Origin: UBA11872 sp965198285
GTDB lineage: Bacteria > Chloroflexota > UBA11872
Direction of reading: 5' to 3'
Length of the DNA stretch: 64,000 bases
Assembly: GCA_965198285.1 (NCBI GenBank)
Contig: OZ240251.1
Span: 1,054,001 to 1,118,000, forward strand
Shown one piece after another: positions 25,069 to 33,241 of the stretch (its first letter is position 1; every line of letters begins with the position of its first letter). Made by a program: the position numbers and the translations under genes. The notes below the pieces were generated by a model. That model was not told where the DNA came from. It did not search any database and worked only from the letters and a program-made list of their open reading frames with translations.

Positions 25069-25719
25069 TTAGAGCGCTCCGGCGGCCCAGCGGATGCCGC
25101 GGTGGAGCACGGATCGGAATCCGGGGTCGGCGTAGGCGGCGTTGTCGTGGCCCGACTGGTAGCAGAACACGCGGGACTTCCCGAACCGACGCGTCCAGGC
25201 CAGCGTTCGCATGCTCAGGGCGTGGTTGGTGGTTAGCAGGATGCGGCTGCCTTCGTCGGCGCTGGACATGGTGTAGGTCTCGTCCGGCAGCTCCCAGTCG
25301 GCCAGACCGGCGGTGATGGGGTGCGTCCGATCGGCCACGTTGACCGGAACCCGCTGGTCCATGTGGTAGCCGAACGTGCGGTCGTCGATGCCGCAGATCT
25401 GGGACCAGCGCGGCCACTCGGGGAAGGCCAGCAGCCCGTGGTGCAGGACCACGATGCCTTGCGAGGTCTCGCCCAGCGAGGCGAGCGCCGCGGCCGTCCG
25501 CTCGTCAGGCGCCGGGCGGTGGAAGTTGTAGAAGACGAGCACGTCATAGTCGTCGCGCACGCCGCCGCGATCGGCCACAAAGTTCTCAAGATCCTGCGGA
25601 TAGGCCTCGATGTCCGACATGCCGCGGAACGCGGCGTGGAATCCGGGGACGTCGAACAGGTGCTCGCCCGTGATGACCGCGGTCGTGATCGTGTTGTCGT
25701 CCTTCGGTAGGCTTCCCAT
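25069..25719 (-). CDS. ThuA-like domain protein
   Basis: This is a 216-residue protein when started at ATG 25719, which has GAGAGG 7-12 bp upstream. TTG 25737 is a longer alternative. It has the ThuA (type I glutamine-amidotransferase-like) pattern: VFYNFHR, GIVVLHHGLLAFPEW, GYHMDQRVPV, HPITAGL, DETYTM and the late GKSRVFCYQSGHD. ThuA proteins often act in sugar catabolic clusters (trehalose or other sugar derivatives). No Cys-His-Glu triad is evident, as usual for this family. It sits between the MDR and the PEP-hydrolase-like gene on the same strand, supporting one operon. Confidence 0.82.
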   Translation of the reverse strand: MGSLPKDDNTITTAVITGEHLFDVPGFHAAFRGMSDIEAYPQDLENFVADRGGVRDDYDVLVFYNFHRPAPDERTAAALASLGETSQGIVVLHHGLLAFPEWPRWSQICGIDDRTFGYHMDQRVPVNVADRTHPITAGLADWELPDETYTMSSADEGSRILLTTNHALSMRTLAWTRRFGKSRVFCYQSGHDNAAYADPGFRSVLHRGIRWAAGAL

Positions 25720-25765
25720 GCGAGACCTCTCAGACAAGCGTGGCGCGGCCGGCTGCTGACGGCAT

Positions 25766-26596
25766 CTAGCCTATTGCGGCTTTCAACGCCTCGACCTGCT
25801 GTCGGATCCCCACCTCGGTCGGCAAACGTTCGATGCTGGAGGCGCCAAAGAATCCGGCCACGCCTTCGGTGTTCTCCAGGACGTAGCGCACATCGTCCGG
25901 GTCGGCGATCGGCCCTCCGTGGCACAGCACCACGGCGTCCGGCTTCTCGGCCACGGCGGCGTCGTGAATGGCCTGCACGCTCGCCACGGCGTCGTCCAGC
26001 GTCAGCGCGGTGGTGGCGCCGATCGATCCCTTGGTGGTCAGGCCCATGTGGGGCACCAGCACGTCCGCGCCGGCCTGGCTCATGGCCACGGCCTGTTCAG
26101 GATCAAACACGTACGGACAGGTCAGCATGTCCAACTCGTTGGCCTGACGGATCAGGTCCACCTCGAGGCCGAAGCCCATGTTGGTCTCTTCGAGACCCTG
26201 GCGGAAGATGCCGTCGATCAGGCCCACCGTCGGGAAGTTCTGCACGCCGTCGAAGCCCATGGCCTTGAGTTGCTTCAGGAAGGTGGGCATCAGGCGGAAC
26301 GGGTCGGTCCCGCAGACGCCGGCCAGCACGGGCGTGTCCTGGACGACCGGCAGTACTTCCGACGCCATATCCACCACGATGGCGTTGGCGTCGCCGAAGG
26401 GCATCATCCCGGACAGCGACCCGCGACCCGCCATCCGGAAACGCCCCGAGTTGTAGATGATGATCAGGTCCGCGCCGCCCTGTTCGGCGAACTTGGCGGT
26501 GATGCCGGTGCCGGCGCCGCAGCCGATGATCGGCTGGCCGGCGTCCAGCGTGGCCCGCAGGCGCCGCAGGGCCTCAGCGCGTGGGATGTACGGCAT
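25766..26596 (-). CDS. PEP-hydrolase-family TIM-barrel protein (Tm-1 C-terminal-like)
   Basis: The 276-residue protein starts at ATG 26596 with AAGGAA upstream. It matches the PEP_hydrolase family (TIM-barrel signal-transduction-like): GCGAGTGITAKFAEQGGADLIIIYNSGRFRMAGRGSL in pieces, VLAGVCGTDPF, GFDGVQNFPTVGLIDG, TCPYVFDPEQAVAMSQAGAD, PHMGLTTKGSIGA and LCHGGPIADPDDVRY. Biochemical role is not established. The same module is the C-terminal half of plant Tm-1, whose N-terminal half corresponds to the next gene upstream. The two genes are 60 bp apart. Confidence 0.88.
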   Translation of the reverse strand: MPYIPRAEALRRLRATLDAGQPIIGCGAGTGITAKFAEQGGADLIIIYNSGRFRMAGRGSLSGMMPFGDANAIVVDMASEVLPVVQDTPVLAGVCGTDPFRLMPTFLKQLKAMGFDGVQNFPTVGLIDGIFRQGLEETNMGFGLEVDLIRQANELDMLTCPYVFDPEQAVAMSQAGADVLVPHMGLTTKGSIGATTALTLDDAVASVQAIHDAAVAEKPDAVVLCHGGPIADPDDVRYVLENTEGVAGFFGASSIERLPTEVGIRQQVEALKAAIG

Positions 26597-26656
26597 GAGC
26601 GCGTTCCTTTCGTGCGGTTGAGGGGCTGCTCAGTGGCAAGGCGTGGCTGCGCATCG

Positions 26657-27862
26657 TTAGCCCAGGTACTCCAGCAGCTTGTCGGTCACGGCGTCGGCGA
26701 ACGCCTCGTCGTTGACGTTGTGGTCCACCTCATAGATGGGGATATCGTCGCGCAGGTGCTGCTTGATGGCGTCGAACAGCGCCTGGTCGGCCTCCGGCCA
26801 GTGGAACTCTTCGCCGGGCGCGCCCAGCAGCGACAGGCCCTTGAGCGGGAGGAAGATCGCCGTGGGCGCCGACGATCCATTGGCCTTCTCGGCCAGGATG
26901 CGCCCCAGTTCCGCGTTCTCCGCGGGGTCCGTGCGCATCAGGGACACGTTGGGATTCCAGTAGTGGAAGCGCCGGCCCTCGAACTTGTCGGGAATCGTCG
27001 CCGGCGCCTGGAAGTTCACCATGTCCAGGCATCCCGGCGCGATCACCTGCGGGACGCCCTGCGCCGCCGCGGCCTCCATCCGGTTGGGGCCTGCCGCCAT
27101 CACGCCGCCCACCAGTTCGTCGGCCCACTCGGTCGTCGTCACGTCCAGCACGCCGCTCGCGAACCCGCCGGCAATCACGTCTTCCATCGTGCGACCGCCG
27201 GTGCCGGTGGCGTGAAAGACCAGCACCTCGTAGCCCAGCGCGTCCAGCCGCTCGCGGCAGCGCTCCACCGCCGGCGTCGTGTTGCCGAACATCGAGGCCG
27301 CGATCAGCGGCTTGTCCTCGATCTCCGGCGCGGCCGTTTCCACCATGCCCACCACCGCGCCCACCGCGTTGGCGTAGATGCGGGCGCTGATCCGGTTGAC
27401 CCCCGCCACGTCCACGATCGAGGGCACCATCACCACGTCCTTGGTGTCCACGTAGCCGCTGGTGTCGCCCGACGCCAGCGTGCTCACCATCACCTTGGGC
27501 ACCCCCACCGGCAACGCCCGCATGGCCGCCGTGCCCACCGCCGTTCCGGCGCTGCCGCCCATGCTCAGCACGCCGTCGATCCGGCCCTCGGCGTGCAGCC
27601 CGCGCACGATCTCGGCCCCGCCACTGGCCATCACCCCGATGGCCGTGCCGCGGTCGCCCTGCGCCCGCAGCTCCGCCAGGCCGGTTCCACCGGCTTTCGC
27701 GACTTCGCCGGCGGAGATGTCAGGCTTGAAGCCGGGTTCGTCGATGACGCCCGTATCGATCATTAGCGTGCGGTGTCCGCGCCGCTCGATTTCGCGGCGG
27801 ACGAAGGCGAACTCGCTGCCCTTCGTATCCAGCGCGCCGATCACCGCGATGGTCTTCGACAT
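26657..27862 (-). CDS. Tm-1-like (UPF0261) ATP-binding domain protein
   Basis: This 401-residue protein starts at ATG 27862 with GAAGGAGG 6-13 bp upstream, the strongest ribosome site in this cluster. It matches the UPF0261/Tm-1-like family: VIGALDTKGSEFAFVRREIERRG in pieces, MASGGAEIVRGLHAEGRIDGVLSMGGSAGTAVGT, VFHATGTGGRTMEDVI, PGCLDMVNF, MRTDPAENAELG. ATP binding is known for the plant Tm-1 homologue. The natural metabolic role in bacteria is unclear. It probably leads the operon of PEP-hydrolase-like, ThuA-like and MDR genes, since only 169 bp separate it from the upstream gene's stop. Confidence 0.9.
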   Translation of the reverse strand: MSKTIAVIGALDTKGSEFAFVRREIERRGHRTLMIDTGVIDEPGFKPDISAGEVAKAGGTGLAELRAQGDRGTAIGVMASGGAEIVRGLHAEGRIDGVLSMGGSAGTAVGTAAMRALPVGVPKVMVSTLASGDTSGYVDTKDVVMVPSIVDVAGVNRISARIYANAVGAVVGMVETAAPEIEDKPLIAASMFGNTTPAVERCRERLDALGYEVLVFHATGTGGRTMEDVIAGGFASGVLDVTTTEWADELVGGVMAAGPNRMEAAAAQGVPQVIAPGCLDMVNFQAPATIPDKFEGRRFHYWNPNVSLMRTDPAENAELGRILAEKANGSSAPTAIFLPLKGLSLLGAPGEEFHWPEADQALFDAIKQHLRDDIPIYEVDHNVNDEAFADAVTDKLLEYLG

Positions 27863-28031
27863 CCCGTCCTCCTTCGCGCGCTCGCTAACGCTTACGCCTA
27901 CGGCCGCGCCTCCGCCAGATACTTCGACACCTTAACCGGTTGGCGGTGCGGTTGCTCGTCATGTCGGGGCTGCGGCGGCAGAATCAGCGGCAGGGGTATA
28001 TGGCCGCGCGCTAATACGCTTCCGCTCCACG

Positions 28032-28718
28032 TCATGCCCACGCGTTGTCCACACTGTCCACAGATAGTCCACAGTCGCCCAACTCAAAATGACCCACTAC
28101 CCAGGGCTGCGCTGCCAGATCGTCCGCCACCAGCCGCGCGGCGTTCAGCGCCACGGCCGCCAGGGCGTCGTGTCGCAGCAGCCAATCCGGCGGCAGCTCG
28201 GCAAATACGGCGTACGTGCCCGGCGTGGCCGGTTGCACTACCAGCGCCTGGCCTCGGGTGACCGCCGGAACGGGGCGCCAGACTCCGCCGTCCAGCCGGT
28301 ACACGCTGGCCGGCGCTGCGCCGAGTTGCCTGAACGTCAGACGCGCCGCGTCCGAGAGCCTCGTCGCCCTGCCGCTGGCGTCCCGCGCCGTGATCGTGAT
28401 CGCCGGGGAGATGCGCAGCAGGTTTGGCCCTGCGCTGGGCAGGGCTACGTAGGTCGGTTGCGCCAGCAGCGTGAGGTCCGCGCCGTTCGCGAGCGTCGCT
28501 CGGTCCTCCGCCAGCGTCGCGCTCGATATCCGCAGCGTCAGCGGCGTGGGACCCGCGCTTTGCCCCACCGCCGGTGTTGGTGTTGGCGCTGGTTCGCGCA
28601 GCCGCACGTCCGGGGCCGTCTGCGCCCGTGCCGTCGGCGGCGCTGACGACCAGAACGCTGCGACGGCCAGCATGACAACCACCACCGCGGCCACCCCCGT
28701 CGTCAACCGGCGGCTCAT
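28032..28718 (-). CDS. Exported hypothetical protein with weak beta-domain look
   Basis: The 228-residue protein starts at ATG 28718, overlapping the DUF2723 gene stop as ATGA. A signal peptide (RRLTTGVAAVVVVMLAVAAF...ARA) is followed by a Pro/Thr-rich linker and a beta-rich part (LTLRISSATLAEDRATL, VYRLDGGVWRPVPAV, TPGTYAVFAELPPDW). That latter pattern resembles domains summarising a response variable (VYxLDGGxWxPVP), as in some S-layer-associated or anti-sigma extracellular domains, but I cannot name it. The 3' end carries the DnaA-box-like cluster. Role unknown. Confidence 0.68.
   Translation of the reverse strand: MSRRLTTGVAAVVVVMLAVAAFWSSAPPTARAQTAPDVRLREPAPTPTPAVGQSAGPTPLTLRISSATLAEDRATLANGADLTLLAQPTYVALPSAGPNLLRISPAITITARDASGRATRLSDAARLTFRQLGAAPASVYRLDGGVWRPVPAVTRGQALVVQPATPGTYAVFAELPPDWLLRHDALAAVALNAARLVADDLAAQPWVVGHFELGDCGLSVDSVDNAWA
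28045..28073. promoter_or_regulatory. Cluster of three DnaA-box-like 9-mers
   Basis: TTGTCCACA (28045-28053), CTGTCCACA (28054-28062) and TAGTCCACA (28065-28073) are direct repeats in one orientation, the first two abutting. TTGTCCACA matches the box preferred by DnaA in high-GC actinobacteria and differs by one base from TTATCCACA. They lie in the last codons of the 28032-28718 gene. Binding by DnaA is inferred; the repeat could also be a coding coincidence. Confidence 0.35.
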
Positions 28719-30256
28719 GGCGCGGACAGCAGTCGCACGGTCGCCAGCACGTCGGCCGAACCTGTGCCGCCGACCTCGATGTCCACGGCCACCAGCGGCC
28801 GTTCCGCCGGCCATTGACCCGCGGCCAGCAGGGCTGATGGCGGCGCGCTTGTTGGAATAGCGGCCTGCCGTTCCAGCCTCTCCCGGTACCAGGCGAACTG
28901 AAGAAGACGCCGGTCGACGATCGTCACGTCCTTGCGGCCGCCCGGTGCATAGCGCGCGTACCAGAGCGGGAAGGTCGCGCGGTCGTCCACCGTCACGATC
29001 ACGCTTCCGGTCTCGGCCTGGGCCAGCGCCGCGTGCGCGAACGCCCCGGCGTGCGACGCGTCGCGCATGGAGACTTCCGGGGCGAGCTCGGTGCCGCGAA
29101 TGAACGCCGTCATGATCAGCACCGTTGGGATCATTGCGGCGACCGCACGCCGCGCGCCTGCCCCGCCCGCGGCCGCCAGTCGTCCGACCTCGTAGACACC
29201 GACCGCCGACCACACCGCCGCCACGGCAAGGGCGGGCAGAATGAGGACTTCGTCGTCGCGCGAGTTGTAGAGGGCGCCGACGCCCAGGGCGCTGACCGCC
29301 AACCAGCCCGTCGCGAGCGCAACCCACCCATGATTCCGGGTTAGGGACGCGCCGCCAACGGCCAGCAGTGGGAGCAGGACCCAGGTCAGCTGGCGCACGA
29401 GTTCGCCAAGCAGCCAGGCCGCCTTGGCGGCCGTGGCGCCCACGTCACTGCCGCCCAGGCGCGAGCGGTAGATCTCGCCGCTGACGACCGCCCAGAACCG
29501 CTCCAGCGTCGTCGGCGCGCCCCAGTTGATCGGCGGGTCCAGCGCCGCCGCGATCGGCAGGTAGACATAAACCGCGCAGCCCGCTGCGAAGCCCACGGCG
29601 GCCAGCGCGGCAAAGCGCCAAGCCTCACGCGAGCGCGGACGGTGTCCAAGCAGAATTGCTGCCAGCGCCGGCCCGCCCAGTGCCACCGTGAGATGCGCTC
29701 CTACACCCAGGCCCAGCAACACCCCGGCTGCGGCAGCCCACCTGGTCCGCCCGCCGCTTGTTGCCTGTTGGGCCCGCGCGCGGACCGCTGCGTAGAGCGC
29801 GCTCCACAGCAGCAGGCTGGCCAGCGCGTAGACTTCCGTGACGATGGCGTTCGCCCAGACCAGCGGGGCCAGTCCGTAGAGGGTCAGCACGGCGGCTCCC
29901 GCGGCCGCCTCGGGCACGGATATCGGCGAACCGGCTCTGGGACGAAGGCGGGCGGCCAGCAGACCCAGTGGAATCAGCGACCCGGCCGCCGCCAGCGCCG
30001 ACAGGACATTCATCCGCAACGCCAGGTCGCCCAGTGGGATTGCCCGCACCGCCATTCCAAGCAGCATGACGGTCGGGTACCCGGTTGGATGCGGCACACC
30101 CCCGACGGCCACGGCGGCAACCAGATCTCCGCTGTCGATGCCCGCTCCGGCCCACACCACCCCTGGCGCCAGCGTCAGCAGGTACGCGGTCAGTACACCC
30201 GCGGACGCACTCAACCCAACGGCGGCGCCCGCGTAGCGGTCAGGAATCCGCGGCAT
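28715..30256 (-). CDS. DUF2723 integral membrane protein
   Basis: This 513-residue protein starts at ATG 30256. Residues about 12-70 carry the DUF2723 signature: LAPGVVWAGAGIDSGDLVAAVAVGGVPHPTGYP, in pieces, with the H-P-x-G-Y motif. It is followed by about 10 predicted membrane helices and a C-terminal soluble region (VIVTVDDRATFPLWYARYAPGGRKDV). The family shows similarity to polytopic mannosyltransferase-like proteins (human TMEM260). Transfer of a sugar from a lipid-linked donor is a plausible inference. The following gene starts on an ATGA overlap. It lies in the surface-polysaccharide region, 12 bp from the GH-like gene. Confidence 0.87.
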   Translation of the reverse strand: MPRIPDRYAGAAVGLSASAGVLTAYLLTLAPGVVWAGAGIDSGDLVAAVAVGGVPHPTGYPTVMLLGMAVRAIPLGDLALRMNVLSALAAAGSLIPLGLLAARLRPRAGSPISVPEAAAGAAVLTLYGLAPLVWANAIVTEVYALASLLLWSALYAAVRARAQQATSGGRTRWAAAAGVLLGLGVGAHLTVALGGPALAAILLGHRPRSREAWRFAALAAVGFAAGCAVYVYLPIAAALDPPINWGAPTTLERFWAVVSGEIYRSRLGGSDVGATAAKAAWLLGELVRQLTWVLLPLLAVGGASLTRNHGWVALATGWLAVSALGVGALYNSRDDEVLILPALAVAAVWSAVGVYEVGRLAAAGGAGARRAVAAMIPTVLIMTAFIRGTELAPEVSMRDASHAGAFAHAALAQAETGSVIVTVDDRATFPLWYARYAPGGRKDVTIVDRRLLQFAWYRERLERQAAIPTSAPPSALLAAGQWPAERPLVAVDIEVGGTGSADVLATVRLLSAP

Positions 30257-30268
30257 GCGAGCGGGCGC

Positions 30269-32002
30269 CTAGGTCAATGCCCGGCGGCGAAACACCCGAC
30301 CCAGGCGCGAAAGGTCCGAGCGGGCGTCCGGCGTTTCAAGCAACGAAATCCCGGCAAACGTGGTGAAGATTGGGTCGGGGATGCCGTGGTCCGCGAAGAC
30401 GAACCAACGCTCCACGCCCAGTTGCCGACCGCGCGCTTCCAGCCAGTCGAGCGCTTCGATCAGGAACTGCTCGACCAGGTCCGCGCGGAACCGACCCGCC
30501 GGCGCGACCAGGAGTTCCCCGTCCGGTCCTTCCGTGAGGCGCCAGTCGTCGTAGCCCCAGATGATGGCGAACTCCGTCAGCCAGATCGGGCGGCCCCGCT
30601 GCGCCGGGATTGCGTCCAGATAGGCCCGCAGGCCTTCCAGTTGCGCCTGCATCACCGATACGTCCGTCATCGGCGGGTCGATCCAGTCAATCTCGTAGGC
30701 GTGGATGCCCCAGATGTCGATCGGCGGCTCCGTGCCGCGTAGCTCACGGTAGGCCGCTCGAAACCCGTCGATCCACTCGCGCCCGGTCAGGTCGTCGCCG
30801 GCGCAGCCCCGGCAGCGGAAGTCGAAGTTCAGCGTGTTCGGCGCCACGATGCGGGCCGACGGGTCGCCGGCTCGGATAGCCGTAACGACCCGGTCGAAAA
30901 AAGCCGCGTAGGCCCGCGGACCCAGGTTGTCCTGGAGGCCCGTGTTGGGCTCGTTTCCGATTGCCCAAGCCGCGCCGGGATGCCGTGCGGCCCGCGCCCG
31001 CAGTTCGGCGGTCGACGGCTCGTTGGCCGGACGCACCACCGCCACCTTTTCGGTTCCTGGGGGTGCGTCGTCCAGGCCGGCGCTGTAGTCCAGGTAGCTG
31101 CGGGCGCCGGTTCGGGCCAGCACGTTGCGCACGCTGCCGGCCTCGTCCTTGTGCAGGACGATAACGCCGTAGCGCGTGTCGCCCGGGGGCGGCCACGTTG
31201 CCGTGTCAATCGCGGGTCGGAAGGCATGCGTCAGGTCGGTGCCGGGACTCGCGGCCGGACGCTGCGAGTCCAGCGGTAGTCCCGGCGCGTACTGCCGGAG
31301 TAGCGGGTTCGCGGCCGCCGCCGCGGCCAGGGACGCGCTCAGCCCGTTGCCCGTCATCAGGGACTTCAGGTGGTCGCCCAGCAGCAGCCCGCCGGTGGCG
31401 CCGGTGGCCGAAGAGAAGTGCATGACGCCCCGCTGGAACCGCTGATAGACGAAGCCGTCGTTCGCGGGATCGGGCATTGGCCGGCTCAACGGCAGGCCCC
31501 AGATCTCCAGCGCCGCCAGCTCCCTGAGGTGCGGAGGGGTAGCGGGCGGCGCGGCGGCCAGGAACTCCCGCAGGAATCCGACGGATTGCTCCTGCCAAGC
31601 GTCCGGGACGTGCTCGCGAACGAAGGACCGCACGGCGTGGGCGTAGCCAGGTGAGCCGACTCGTGGAGCCGAGGCGGCCAGACCGGCGTCGATTGCCGGA
31701 ATCGTCAGCCCGCCGAAGCGTCGGTAGTCCAGATAGGGCGCTTGCAGGATGTTCAGCCCGCGCGGTGACCCGTTCGGTCCGATTTGGATGCCCTGCCGTT
31801 GGAAGAGCTGAACGTCGAATCCGTAGAGCGTGAAGACGTTGCTGATTGGATATCCGAAGGTTTCGACGCCCCCGCGGGAATCGAAGTAGGCCCGCACCTT
31901 TGGATTCCAGACCCCAAAGCCCGTCTCCGGAAAGAAGCCGACGTCGTGTGTATTCCCTCCGACTGAGCCCGTCGCAGCAGTTGCGAGCAGCATGAATGCC
32001 AT
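30269..32002 (-). CDS. Exported GH-A clan hydrolase-like protein with GYPIS module
   Basis: The 577-residue frame starts at ATG 32002, giving only a short hydrophobic leader. In-frame Arg/Trp-rich sequence continues upstream without any standard start codon, so the true N-terminus may be longer. Residues about 35-215 form a two-lobed module with GYPIS at 50-54 and a second lobe with EIWGLPLSRP. The C-terminal ~300 residues look like a TIM-barrel glycosidase: E351 in AIGNEPN (acid/base) and E477 in WLTEF (nucleophile), with IWGIHAYEID between. Substrate is unknown, but the surface-polysaccharide neighbours point to cell-wall or exopolysaccharide. The stop is 12 bp from the DUF2723 start. Confidence 0.78.
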   Translation of the reverse strand: MAFMLLATAATGSVGGNTHDVGFFPETGFGVWNPKVRAYFDSRGGVETFGYPISNVFTLYGFDVQLFQRQGIQIGPNGSPRGLNILQAPYLDYRRFGGLTIPAIDAGLAASAPRVGSPGYAHAVRSFVREHVPDAWQEQSVGFLREFLAAAPPATPPHLRELAALEIWGLPLSRPMPDPANDGFVYQRFQRGVMHFSSATGATGGLLLGDHLKSLMTGNGLSASLAAAAAANPLLRQYAPGLPLDSQRPAASPGTDLTHAFRPAIDTATWPPPGDTRYGVIVLHKDEAGSVRNVLARTGARSYLDYSAGLDDAPPGTEKVAVVRPANEPSTAELRARAARHPGAAWAIGNEPNTGLQDNLGPRAYAAFFDRVVTAIRAGDPSARIVAPNTLNFDFRCRGCAGDDLTGREWIDGFRAAYRELRGTEPPIDIWGIHAYEIDWIDPPMTDVSVMQAQLEGLRAYLDAIPAQRGRPIWLTEFAIIWGYDDWRLTEGPDGELLVAPAGRFRADLVEQFLIEALDWLEARGRQLGVERWFVFADHGIPDPIFTTFAGISLLETPDARSDLSRLGRVFRRRALT

Positions 32003-32076
32003 GGTGGCGGCCGACCATGACCGCCACCGCCGCCCCCAACCACGCTGACCCGCGATGCGGACCGGAAGTCTGTTGC

Positions 32077-33222
32077 CTATGGGACGTCGGTTCCCACCGG
32101 GCGGCTGGCTGCCAGCATCGCGATGAACTCGCGGCCCACGGGGCGGATGGTGACCTCGCCGGTGGCGTCGTCCATCCGCAGCTTCAGGTGCTGGAAGTAC
32201 TGGTCGGCGAATCCGGGCGCTGCGGGCACCGCCTCGGTGATCGGGTATCCCAGCACCTCAACTCCGCCCAGGGCCAGGAACGAGGTCAGGAACGCGCTGC
32301 TGACGTTGTGACCGGTCTGCGGGAAATACCGGCCCTCGCCCGAATTCGTCGCCGGGGGATCGGGTCCCACGAACTGTCCGTCCTCGCCCCGCACCCAATG
32401 CGTGGCAAGCACCGGCTGAATCTCGTACCCGGTGGCGGCCAGCTCGGGGTGATAGCCCAGCACGCCGTTGGCGCAGACCTGCATGTAGACACCCGAACCC
32501 CTCGACGCCTCAACGATCGTTCCGGCTGGTCCGACTGCGGCAAAGAACCCGTGGGTGAGGCACGGCCCCCAGGTGGCTTCGCCTCCCGTCGATGCGTAGA
32601 ACGCCGCGAACTCCGGCAGCACGGGCTTGGTGCGGGTCCCTACGACAAAAACGCCCGGCTCCGTGAACACAAACTCCACGCATAGCGCCTGGCGGTTCAG
32701 ATGTGCCTTCACGAGACGACCGGGGTTCACAGCCAGCGACTCCATGTCTACCCCAGGCGGCCTCATGGAAGCCGGGAAGCAGATCCCCGCCAGCTGGGCT
32801 CGAGTCAGCGACGCCGGCAGCGTGCCCCGGCCGGTCGCGCCGACACTGATCTGGAGGCCGATCAGCGGCTGCCCACCCAGTGTCGCGTCGATGAACCGAT
32901 CGGCGGCCGTCGGGCCTGTCAGCGGCAGTCGCCGGCGGCTTGGGCTGGACTCCAGTGTCGAGACGTCAACAACGCGCACGGTGGCTCGCGAGCGATCGGA
33001 TATCTCCGCGCCGCCCGCGTATGACGCTACGAAGACAGCGATCTCCTCGGAAGGCGGCGCCGGTGTCGGGGCTGACGGGGTTAGCGCAGGCCCTGTCTGG
33101 CCCTTCACGGCTGCCGGACGGGACGTACAGACCATCGCCGCAATCGCAAGCGCGGCTGCGACGATTACCCAGCCGATCAGCATGCGGTCCACGCGCGCCA
33201 GCTGCGTCGCTGCCGCGGGCAT
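32077..33222 (-). CDS. Exported two-lobed GYPIT module protein
   Basis: The 381-residue protein starts at ATG 33222, which places one hydrophobic segment (RMLIGWVIVAAALAIAAM) near the N-terminus. GTG 33252 is a longer alternative overlapping the previous gene. A linker rich in Pro and Thr follows, then a beta-rich central part, and a C-terminal pair of related lobes: EFAAFYASTGGEATWGPCLT and FLTSFLALGGVEVLGYPITEAV, the latter followed by QYFQHLKLRMDDATGEVTIRPVG. The G-Y-P-I/S motif resembles LGFP-type repeats and the modules in the GH-like and LRR proteins. It probably binds something outside the membrane. The lipoprotein gene is 19 bp upstream. Confidence 0.75.
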   Translation of the reverse strand: MPAAATQLARVDRMLIGWVIVAAALAIAAMVCTSRPAAVKGQTGPALTPSAPTPAPPSEEIAVFVASYAGGAEISDRSRATVRVVDVSTLESSPSRRRLPLTGPTAADRFIDATLGGQPLIGLQISVGATGRGTLPASLTRAQLAGICFPASMRPPGVDMESLAVNPGRLVKAHLNRQALCVEFVFTEPGVFVVGTRTKPVLPEFAAFYASTGGEATWGPCLTHGFFAAVGPAGTIVEASRGSGVYMQVCANGVLGYHPELAATGYEIQPVLATHWVRGEDGQFVGPDPPATNSGEGRYFPQTGHNVSSAFLTSFLALGGVEVLGYPITEAVPAAPGFADQYFQHLKLRMDDATGEVTIRPVGREFIAMLAASRPVGTDVP

Positions 33223-33241
33223 CAGGTCGTGGCTGCCCGTG

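Noticed and set aside
25919..27766. A 615-codon open frame on the plus strand
   Set aside because: It runs opposite the PEP-hydrolase-like and Tm-1-like genes, is rich in His, Arg, Gly and Val as in GC-rich antisense, and shows no family motif. The minus-strand genes have clear families and ribosome sites.
28719..29327. N-terminal extension of the 28032-28718 protein
   Set aside because: It lies over the DUF2723 gene in another frame and shows Arg/Gly-rich shadow composition. The signal peptide begins at ATG 28718.
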